Shown here piece after piece: positions 6,359-15,400 of a DNA stretch of 19,864 nucleotides. Below the pieces are notes generated by a model. It saw only the letters and a list, made by a program, of their open reading frames with translations. It was not told where the DNA came from and ran no database searches. The position numbers were made by a program, and so were the translations under genes. This DNA is from Candidatus Hydrogenedentota bacterium (lineage in GTDB: Bacteria > Hydrogenedentota > Hydrogenedentia > Hydrogenedentiales > CAITNO01): assembly GCA_903922535.1 (NCBI GenBank), contig CAIXUF010000966.1, forward strand, positions 1-19,864, given 5' to 3'. Each line of letters starts with the position of its first letter. Positions within the stretch are counted from its first letter, which is position 1.

Positions 6359-8178
6359 CAGTGCGGCGGGGTGAAGGCCGGGGCATGGGCTGGCTCATCG
6401 GCATCGTGCCGATCGTCGTGGGCCGGGATGTGACCTGCACCATCAACCTCGACGATCCCATCGTCTCGCGGCACCACTGCCGCATCGTTCTGGAAAACGG
6501 CCTGCCCAAGGTGGAAGACATGGGCAGCCGCAACGCGACATTTCTGAACGGCACCCCCGTGAAGCAGGCCGCGCTGGGCCAGGGCGATGAAATCGCCGTG
6601 GGTTCCACCATTTTCTGCATTATCAACGCGCCCGAGCAGGAAAGTTCGATGCCTGCGATTCCGCGGCGGGCGCCGGACACCTCGGCGCTGACCCTTGGCC
6701 GCCCCGTCTATTCCAACGAAAGCGGCGACAGCCTTATCCGAAAGGGCCGCCCCCGCACGGCGGAGGATCTGGTCGACCTGTTCAATCTGGGCCGGACCAT
6801 GAGCCAGGCCAGTTCGGTCAGCGGGCTGGTGGACACGCTTGTGGAACTGCTCAAGGAGCACCTGGATCCGCTGTTTGCGTGCGTTGCCCTGCGGCGTGAG
6901 GGGGAGAAGTCGCTCACGGCGCTGCCGCGCGCGGAGGCGGTCAACTTTGACCGCGACAAGCCCCTTGTGGACCTTGCGCTCCAGTCGATGGAAAAGCGCA
7001 AGGGTGTGCTGCTGCCCGAGCACCGGGACAGGCAGGGCAAGCGGGCCATACGCACCACGCTGATCGCCCCCATTGTGCTGGGCCGCGAGGCCGTGGGCGC
7101 GATTATCGCGCGCAGCGAGACCCCGGCGCGGATGTACGACGAGGCGGATTTGGAATTCCTGATCTCGCTGGGGCATGCCGCCGCACCCTACGTGCGCGCC
7201 ATCGAACGGCTTGAATTCCTGGAAAGCGAGAACAGGCGGCTCGTGGCGGGCATAGCGAACGCCGGCCCCATTGTCGGCGCGAACGCGGGCATGAACCAGG
7301 TCCGCGAACTGGCGCGCAACTGTGCGCGCTCCATGCTCAATGTGCTGATCCTGGGCGAAACGGGCACGGGCAAGGAGCTTTTGGCGCGCATGATTCACGA
7401 GCTTTCGGACCTGGCGGGCAAGCCCATGGTTGTCGTGAACTGCGCCGCCATCCCCGACGAGCTTTTCGAGAGCGAGGTGTTCGGCCACGAGCGCGGGGCG
7501 TTCACCGGGGCGCACGCGTCCAAGCGCGGTCTCATGGAGGAGGCCAACGCGGGAACGCTGTTCCTGGACGAGGTGGGCGATCTGAGCGGGCCCAACCAGG
7601 CGCGGCTGCTGCGTGCCATCGAAACGGGGTCCTTCCGCCGGCTGGGCGGCACCACGAATGTGCAGGTGGCGGTGCGTGTGCTGTCGGCCACCAACCAGGG
7701 TCTCCAGCGCGAGGTGGAGGAGAACCGCTTCCGCCGCGATCTCTACCACCGGCTGAACGCCTTCGAAATACGCATCCCCCCGCTCCGCGAGCGGCTGGGC
7801 GACATTCCGGAACTGGCCAGGCATTTCCTGCAGGAGGCACTGCGCCGCAACAACGCACGGGCGCTGCGTTTCTCGCCGGACGCGCTGCGCGCGCTCCAGC
7901 GGCACCCATGGCCCGGAAACGTGCGCGAGCTGCGCAATGTGGTCGAGCGCGCCGTGGTGGTGGCAAAGGGCGAGATGATCGAGGAGGCCGATCTGAGCAT
8001 CTCAGCGGGGCGGGACGCGCGGCAGGAGCCGTTCCCGTCGCTTGAGGAGGTGGAACAAAACCACATCCGGGAGGCGCTGCGGCGCTGCGGCGGCAACATC
8101 AAAGAGGCCGCCGATCTGCTCAAGATTGGGCGCAGCACGCTATACCGCAAGATCGCCGAATACAATATCATGGTCTAA
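6304..8178 (+). CDS. FHA-GAF-AAA+ sigma54-dependent transcriptional activator with Fis-type HTH
   Basis: A 624-residue enhancer-binding protein, numbered from GTG 6304. An FHA domain (about 17-107) carries GR40-41, S55-R56-H57 and GSRNATF (74-80), a phosphothreonine-binding fold; the usual N-G pair reads N-A. A GAF sensor domain covers about 153-300. The sigma54-interaction AAA+ domain covers about 322-550: Walker A GETGTGKE (351-358), the sigma54-contact loop GAFTGA (398-403), Walker B GTLFLDE (417-423), and the FRRDLYHRL segment with its arginines (476-484). A Fis-type helix-turn-helix ends the protein (about 585-620, GGNIKEAADLLKIGRSTLYRK). All ATPase motifs are intact, so it should remodel sigma54 holoenzyme. 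It probably responds to a phosphorylated partner through FHA and to a small ligand through GAF. No kinase or phosphatase gene is visible in the window and the targets are unknown. The N-terminal start is uncertain: TTG 6343 is another candidate and the strongest ribosome binding site points elsewhere. Confidence 0.95.
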   Translation: MPPSAAGNPGIQVLAYYLTVRRGEGRGMGWLIGIVPIVVGRDVTCTINLDDPIVSRHHCRIVLENGLPKVEDMGSRNATFLNGTPVKQAALGQGDEIAVGSTIFCIINAPEQESSMPAIPRRAPDTSALTLGRPVYSNESGDSLIRKGRPRTAEDLVDLFNLGRTMSQASSVSGLVDTLVELLKEHLDPLFACVALRREGEKSLTALPRAEAVNFDRDKPLVDLALQSMEKRKGVLLPEHRDRQGKRAIRTTLIAPIVLGREAVGAIIARSETPARMYDEADLEFLISLGHAAAPYVRAIERLEFLESENRRLVAGIANAGPIVGANAGMNQVRELARNCARSMLNVLILGETGTGKELLARMIHELSDLAGKPMVVVNCAAIPDELFESEVFGHERGAFTGAHASKRGLMEEANAGTLFLDEVGDLSGPNQARLLRAIETGSFRRLGGTTNVQVAVRVLSATNQGLQREVEENRFRRDLYHRLNAFEIRIPPLRERLGDIPELARHFLQEALRRNNARALRFSPDALRALQRHPWPGNVRELRNVVERAVVVAKGEMIEEADLSISAGRDARQEPFPSLEEVEQNHIREALRRCGGNIKEAADLLKIGRSTLYRKIAEYNIMV

Positions 8179-8187
8179 GGGGGGGGG

Positions 8188-8210
8188 CGGGCGGGTTCGC
8201 CGCACGCCCG
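8188..8210 (+). terminator. Possible hairpin after the regulator gene
   Basis: CGGGCG (8188-8193) can pair with CGCCCG (8205-8210); GCGG (8191-8194) with CCGC (8200-8203) is an alternative. It directly follows a run of nine G after the stop codon. No T tract follows, so it is only a possible terminator. Confidence 0.3.
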
Positions 8211-9232
8211 GCGATGCGTTAAAGCGCCGTGTTTTGGAGTGCCGTGACTGGTTTTCAAAATGCGCTGCTGTTTTTGCCGACAGGGGTGGGGACACGGGGT
8301 GTTTACCGGCTTGATTCGCCCGCCCCGCGCCCGCACCCGCCCCGCCGCGGGAATTCTCCGCCTGCCGGGCCTTGAACCATGTCGCCCGATGGCCGTTGCC
8401 CCGCACCGCTTATCATTGGGGAGAACAGCACTGTCAATGGCGACCGCCCAATCAAATGCGGCACCACGCTGGCGCCGAGACAGTTTGAGTTCTGAACACC
8501 CCGCCGTGACGGTTCCGTGAACAAAGCCGAACATTTGGTGCGGGATGCGCGCCCGCTCGGGCGTATTCAGCAGTTCCGAATCGTCCCGTCTGGCCTGACA
8601 GTTCCAACAAGGCGGACAAAGCCAGTTGTCTTTTTTTTGCGAATCGTCGCCACAGGCGGTATGTGGTGGTCGCACCGGGGGGCGAAGAAGGCACACGATG
8701 ACGGTCACCCCCGTACATGCCTCTTTATTCGTCGCGGGGACCTTACGCCGAGAGTGCCCTTCTGGAGATCTTCCTCATGTTCGGCACTGTCCAACCCGTG
8801 GTGCGCTTGCTGTCTTCGTTTCCGGCGGAATAGCCGTCCAAAGAGACCGAAACATCCGGATTCCGCCGCGCACACTCGCCCATCCCGCGCGGGATAGCAG
8901 CCCGACGGGCAGTATGCACTGTGCTTTACTGACAATAATTAGCGTTCCGAAGGGCTGATTTTTGACGCTTCTCCCGGAGACTTTTTCACCAGATTGTCGC
9001 CCATCAATTGGCGGACTCATAGCAACAAACGCCTCCGTGCCCGCTTCTGTAAGAGAGTCATAACATTATCAATTGCAAGTGGTTAACACATGCGTGGGGT
9101 GTTTCGTCACCGGTGCCGGAGCCAGCGTATGGGGTTGTTTGAGACCGTACTTGGAACGATCGAGGTTTTAGTGGTAATATCTTTTTGCGCCGTTTTCTTT
9201 AATACCCGCGAAAGAATCCATAATTATTCCTC
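8211..9232. other. About 1 kb with no convincing gene
   Basis: Several open frames exist on both strands (for example - strand 8175-8708 and + strand 8517-8897), but their products are rich in Arg, Pro, Cys and His with no recognisable domain, as expected for random GC-rich DNA. Seen structures: a dyad CGCCCG-CT-CGGGCG at 8550-8563, CCCGCG/CGCGGG at 8324-8351, and a weak hairpin before a T8 run at 8615-8638. From about 8900 the sequence becomes AT-richer towards the promoter of the giant gene. It could be a decayed gene or a regulatory spacer. Confidence 0.5.
8615..8638 (+). terminator. Weak candidate intrinsic terminator with T8 run
   Basis: GACAA (8615-8619) pairs with TTGTC (8626-8630) around a six-base loop, immediately followed by TTTTTTTT (8631-8638). 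A wider pairing of CTGGC (8590-8594) with GCCAG (8621-8625) competes. The stem is short and AT-rich. It would end transcripts reading through from the regulator gene. Confidence 0.35.
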
Positions 9233-9261
9233 TTGACAAAAAAAGAAAAATCAATTATAAG
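9233..9261 (+). promoter_or_regulatory. Near-consensus sigma70-type promoter of the giant repeat gene
   Basis: TTGACA (9233-9238, perfect -35) and TATAAG (9256-9261, 5/6 match to the -10) are separated by exactly 17 bases, within an A/T-rich island in otherwise GC-rich DNA. Transcription would begin near 9268, leaving a leader of about 210 nt before ATG 9480. This is the strongest promoter-like sequence in the window. Confidence 0.75.
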
Positions 9262-9466
9262 AAGCATTGTGACTCATTGCTGCTTAATGCCGGAATGGGT
9301 GTGTTCTTGTGAGATTTTAAGCTGTTGGCAGGGGGCTGAATGTGGTTTGCCTGCCTTGGTCGTTGGGGTGAATCGTTGGCTGTGTCAGGAGTTTCTTGCG
9401 CGGTCGGGTCCATGGGTCGGGTTGCGGCACATGGGTGCCCGATATCTCAAAAGGCGCTGCGGCGTC
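9262..9466 (+). promoter_or_regulatory. Long 5' leader of the giant gene with small stem-loops
   Basis: The predicted untranslated leader is about 200 nt. It contains GGCAGG (9327-9332) pairing with CCTGCC (9350-9355) around 17 nt, and GGCAC (9426-9430) pairing with GTGCC (9435-9439) around 4 nt. I could not match it to a known riboswitch class by eye. A 154-codon open frame starting at the TTG of the -35 box (9233) runs through it but overlaps the promoter and the real gene, and is not supported. Confidence 0.35.
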
Positions 9467-9472
9467 GGAGGT
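9467..9472 (+). promoter_or_regulatory. Shine-Dalgarno site of the giant gene
   Basis: GGAGGT lies 7 bases before ATG 9480, favouring that start over the in-frame ATG at 9489. Confidence 0.8.
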
Positions 9473-9479
9473 CCCAGAT

Positions 9480-12400
9480 ATGTTTGCCATGAAGCAACGG
9501 GGTTCAAAAAAGTCCAACACGATGGCCTTTCTGGCAATTTGGGTGATGTGCATGGCGCTCATGCTGTTCGCCGGGGCGGCTTCGGCCGCAGTCTTCCGTG
9601 TGGACAAGAGTGCCACAGGCGCGGGAACCGGCGCGACATGGCAAGACGCGTACACCACGCTTCAGCCGGCAATTATTGCCGCGGCTGGCGGCGGTGAGGT
9701 TTGGGTTGCGGGCTATCCGCTCGGGGGAATCGCGTTTACATATGGCGAATCCCGAACGGAGCCGTGGGGCGGTGTCACCGGCTCACTGGTGATGCGGGAT
9801 AACGTCGCCGTGTACGGCGGCTTTGAAGGCTGGCGCGGGGGCACGGGCGCGAAGGAAACCGTCCGCACAGCGCGAAACCCCTATGAGAACGTGACTGTCA
9901 TCGACGGCAGCACGGCGCTTTCGGGTGGCGCGGCCTACCACGTGGTTGTTTTCGGCAAGCCTTCCGTCGGTAACACGGGCGCCAGTCTTGACGGTTTCAC
10001 CATCAAGGGCGGCAACGCGGCCGGCGTCTCGGGCAACTACCACACCTACCGCGGCGGCGGCATCTACAACTGGGGGTCCGCGCCGACGATTAGCAACTGC
10101 ATTTTCACGGGCAACACCGCCGCCGTGAGCGGCGGCGCCGTGGCCAATGAAACGAACGGCGCCAATCTTGCCGCCGCGACATTCAACAACTGCCTGTTTT
10201 ACCTCAACACGGCCACACGCGGCACAGACAACGCAACCACGCCCAACCCGATTCGCGGCGGCGGCGCCGTGTTCAACAACAGCGCCAACGCCGCGTTCAC
10301 CGGCTGCACGGTTGTCAATAACAACCTCGGCACCGCGACCTACGCCCTGTTTGGCGCATACAGCGCCGGCGTGTACAACTGGGACTGCTCGCCGACCATT
10401 AAGTCCTCGATAATAAAACTTAACAACGCCGGTGACTTGCAGGACAACCAACAGCGCAACAATAGCAAGGCGAGCGTGGTCACCTTCACGGACGCCGTGT
10501 ATGCCTGTCAGCTGTTTTCGACCCAGACTCCGTACAACTGGACCGACACCACCGGTGCGACCCTCACTGGCACCGGCGACATAAACGCCGATCCGAAGTT
10601 TACCAACGCGACCACCGCCCCATACGACTACACGCTGCTGAGCGCGTCGCCCTGCAAGGACACGGCGGATCCCGCATTCACCGGCTTCGACCTGCGCGGG
10701 GTGCCCCGCCAGATCAACGGCGGAACGTCCGCCACCTCCGACATGGGCGCCTACGAGCTGAGCCCGAACGGCCCCTCGGTGACGTGCCAGGTGCCGACGG
10801 TCAACATCTCCCTGGCCACCACCATCGTCGATCCTTCGCTCGTTTACAAAACCAGCGGCGCCGAGGCGAACATATGGAAATACACCCTTTCGGCGAACTC
10901 GTTCACCTGCGCCGACATTCCGTCGAAGGCCGATGGCGTGACCGTCACGGTGTGGGACACTATCGGACGGCCCGCATCGTGCACGACAAGCGTCAACGTT
11001 ACTGAAACCACGCCGCCAACGCCCGCGGTGACCCCGATCTCGGTGACGCTGAACGCCGATAACAACACGACCTACACCCTCACGCCGATTGACGTGCAGG
11101 CCATTGGCGCGGGCAGCACCGACAACTGCGGCGGCACCGGCGGCATCAACTGGGCGGCCTGCTCGGTCTCCCCGTACGCGTTCAATTGCGGTGAGGCCGG
11201 CACCAACGTGTCCGTCGTCCTTACGGTTACGGACGCGCATGGCAACCAGGCCACGGCGCCGACGACGGTGCATGTGGTGGACGCGACCCCGCCGGTCTTC
11301 ACCAGCCCGCCGGAGGCGAAGATCATCAATGCGGACGCCCTGTGCCAGGCTCCCGTGCCTGACTTCACGCAAGGCGTTGTGGCGACAGACACCTGCAGCG
11401 CTGTGGCGCTGAGCCAGTCCCCGCCGGCGGGCACATCGGTCACCAAGGGCGTGACGAACGTGACCGTGACCGCTTCCGACGTCCACGGCAACACGACCCA
11501 GAACACGGTGACGCTTACCGTGCGTGACGTTACCCCGCCCAGCTTTACGATCCCGCCGACGGACAAGGCCGTCGACACCAACGCCCTGTGCCAGGCGCTT
11601 GTGCCTGACTTCACGGAAGGCGTTCAGGCGGTGGACACGTGCAGCGGTCTGGTGACGCTGAGCCAGGTGCCGGCCGCGAATTCCACCATCGAAGGCCGGG
11701 GCGCGCACGCCGTGACCGTCACGGCGACTGACGCCGCGGGCAACACCACCCAAGTCACGGTGACGCTTACCCTGCTTGACAAGATTCATCCGGTCATCAC
11801 CCTGAACGGTTCGGACCCGGTGACGGTTGAATGCAGCGGCACCTACACCGAAGAGGGCGCGGTGGCGACGGACAACTGCGCGACCGGCCTGATCGTGACG
11901 GTTGGCGGCGACACGGTGAACGCGGCAATCGTCGGCACGTACGTTGTCACGTACAACGCGAATGACGGCATCAACAGCGCCGCCCAGGTCACGCGGACCG
12001 TGTACGTGGTGGACACCACCCCGGCGGTCATCACCATGAACGACGGGGACACGACGGTTGTCGAGTGCGGCAACGCGTTCAACGACCCGGGCGCCATGGC
12101 CCTCGACGCGTGCGTGGGCGACCTGACCGACCAGATTATCCCGGCAAACGATGTGGACACGACGACGAGCGGCACCTACTTTGCGTTCTACTTCGTCAAC
12201 GACGGCTACAATGACCAGTTTGCCATCCGGACAGTGAATGTGGTGGACACGACGCCGCCGGTGATCACCGCGGCGCCGACCGACAAGACCGTTGAGGCGG
12301 ACGCCTCGTGCGTGGCGGTGGTGCCGGACTTCACGGACGGCGCTGCGGCCGCGGACACCTGCAGCGGTCTCGTGACGCTGAGCCAGTCCCCGGCGGCGAA

Positions 12401-15400
12401 CTCCACTGTCGAGGGCACGGGCGCCCACGAGGTGACCGTGACGGCGACCGACGCCGCCGGCAACACGACCGACAGCAAGGTGACGCTGACGCTGCTGGAA
12501 AGCATCAAGCCCGTGATACACCTCAACGGCGATGCACACCTGGATCTTGTCTGCGGCGCCGCATACAACGAGCTGGGCGCCACGGCGACGGACAACTGCG
12601 CGACCGGTCTGGCCGTCACGGTTGGCGGCGATGTGGTCAACGACACGCTTTCGGGCGAATACGTTGTGACCTATAACGTTAGTGACGGCAACGGCAACGA
12701 CGCCGATCAGGTCACGAGAACCGTGACTGTGAAGGACTGGGCACCGCCCGTTATTTCGCTCAACGGCGCCGCCGAGGCCACTATTGAGTGCGGCAGCGCC
12801 TACGCCGATCCGGGAGCGACGGCGACGGACGCCTGCGGGGCGCCGCTGGGCGTGACGGTTGGCGGCACGGCGGTGAACCCGAACGCCGTTGGCGCCTACG
12901 TTGTCATCTACAGTGTGAGCGACAGCCACGGCAGCAACGCCGTCCAGGTTACGCGTACGGTCCATGTGGTGGACACGACCCCGCCGGTTTTCAGCGGTAT
13001 GGTGCTCAAGTATACCGTTAACGCGAATGCCTCGTGTCAATATGCTGTGCCTCCTTTCTGGGCTACTGTTTCGGCGACGGATGCGTGCAGCGGTCCGGCG
13101 GTGCTGACCCAGTCCCCGGACAGGGGCACCATTGTCGGCAAGGGTGTGACCAACGTGACCGTGACGGCGACCGACGCCGCAGGCAACGCCAGACAATGGG
13201 AGTCGACGCTGACGGTGCTGGACAACACCAAACCTGTCGTGGCCCTGAACGGTTCTTCCCCGGTGACCGTGGAGTGCGGGGGCACCTACACCGAACAGGG
13301 CGCAACGGCGCTCGACAACTGCGGGGGCAATCTCACCTCCAAGATTACCAGGATCAGCAACGTGAACACGGCGGTGCGCGGCACGTACACCGTGTATTAC
13401 ACCGCCGTTGACGGCAGCAACAACTCCACAACCATCGTGCGGACGGTGAAAGTGGTGGACACAACCAAGCCGGTCATCACCCTGAACGGTTTGGCTGCGG
13501 TTAGTGTCGAGTGCGGCGGCACATACAACGATCTGGGCGCGACCGCCCATGACGTCTGCGCCGGCAGCCTGACGTCCAGCATCGTGCGCACCGGTTCCGT
13601 GAGCACGGCGGCCAGCGGCACGTACACCCTGTATTTCAACGTGAAAGACCCGGCAGGCAATGCCGCGACCCAGGTCACACGGACGGTGACGGTTGGGGAC
13701 ACGACCCCGCCGACCTTCTCCGTGCCGCCGTCGAGCAAGACCATCGACGCCGACGCCTCCTGCCAGGCCCCCGTGCCCAACTTCATGACGGGCGTTTCGG
13801 CGGTGGACGCCTGCGCCGGCCTTGTGACGCTGAGCCAGTCTCCGGAGGTGGGCACATCAGTCACCAAGGGCGTGACGGACGTGACCGTGACGGCGACCGA
13901 CGCCGCGGGCAACAAGACCGACAGCGCGGTGACGTTGACGGTGCTGGACAAGACCGCGCCGATCTTCGACGTTGCGCCGGCGGCCCAGACCATCACCGCG
14001 GACACGTCGTGCAATTCGTCCGTTCCCGATTTCCTTGCGGGCGTTGTGGCCACGGACACCTGCATCGGCGAGGTGACGCTGAGCCAGTCTCCTGTGCTCG
14101 GCACCGCCGTCGCCCAGGGGGTCACACACGTGGCCGTGACCGTAACGGCCGTTGATGCCGCAAACAACACGGCGGAAAAGACGGTGACACTGACCATCCT
14201 CGGCGTCAGCCCGCCGGTCTTCAACACGCCGCCTTCGGCACAAATCATTGTTGCCGACGCCTCGTGCGGGGCGCTTGTGCCGGACTTTACCCTGGGCGTT
14301 GACGCGGAGGGCACCTGCGGCGGGACCGACGTGGTCCTGACCCAGTCCCCGTTGGCGGGGACTCCCGTCATGAAGGGCGTTACGTCCGTGACCGTGACGG
14401 CGACCGATTCAGTGGGCAACAAGGCCAACAGCGATGTGACGCTGACCGTGCTTGATCAGACTGCGCCGACCTTCCCGGCTCCGCCGGTGGCGCAGATCAT
14501 TGACGCCGACGCCTCGTGCGGGGCGCTTGTGCCCGACTTCATGGTGGGCGTCGTGGCGGCGGACACTTGCGAGGGTCTTGTGACGCTGAGCCAGTCTCCG
14601 GCGCCGGGCAGCCCCGTGACCAAGGGCGTGACGGACGTGACCGTGACGGCCACCGATGCCGCGAACAACAAGACCGACAGCACGGTGACACTGACCGTGC
14701 TTGACACGACCGCGCCCGGCTTCACGTCTCCGCCGGTGGCGCAGACCGTTGACGCCGACGCCTCGTGCCAGGCGCTTGTGCCTGATTTCACGGCGGGCGT
14801 TGTGGCGACGGACACGTGCGAGGGCCTCGTGACGCTGAGCCAGTCCCCGGAGGCGAACACCAGCATCGGGGGGAAGGGCCCGCATGACGTTGTCGTCACG
14901 GCGACCGACGCCGCGAACAACAAGACCGAAAGCACGGTAACGCTGACCCTGGTTGACAAGACTGCGCCGGTCATCACCGTCGCGCCGGTGTCGCGGACCG
15001 TTGATGCCGACGCCTCGTGCCAGGCGCTTGTGCCCGACTTCATGGCGGGTGTTACGGCCGTGGACAGTTGCGTCGGTGATGTGACACTGAGCCAGTCTCC
15101 GGAGGTCGGCACCGTCGTCACGAAGGGCGTTACAGCCGTAACCGTGACCGCGACCGACGCCGAGGCCAACAAGGCGGAGAGTGTGGTGGCATTCACCGTG
15201 CTTGACGCGACCGCGCCGGGCTTCACGGCGCCGCCGTCGGACCAGACGATAGTGGCGGACGCCTCGTGTGCGGCGACTGTTCCGGACTTTACGGCGGGCG
15301 TTGCCGCCGGGGACACCTGTGTCGGCGATGTGACGCTGAGCCAGTTCCCGGCCCTTGGCACGGCCGTCACGAAGGGTGTCACAAGCGTGACAGTCACGGC

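Noticed and set aside
6238..7905. A 555-codon - strand open frame
   Set aside because: It overlaps the FHA-GAF-sigma54 regulator, whose + strand motifs are unambiguous. The antisense product is Arg, His, Gln and Ala-rich with no domain.
8175..8708. A 177-codon - strand open frame in the gene-poor stretch
   Set aside because: Composition (Arg, Pro, Cys, His) looks random for GC-rich DNA, it overlaps the regulator stop, and no family is recognisable.
9233..9697. A 154-codon + strand frame beginning at the -35 box of the giant gene
   Set aside because: Its TTG start is the promoter itself, it overlaps the signal peptide region of the giant gene in another phase, and its composition is not protein-like.
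9783..13550. A 1255-codon open frame on the - strand
   Set aside because: It is antisense to the continuous + strand frame that encodes recognisable beta-helix, HYR and Ig modules. Its product is low-complexity, rich in Arg, His, Val and Gly, with no domain. The openness follows from the codon composition of the repeats.
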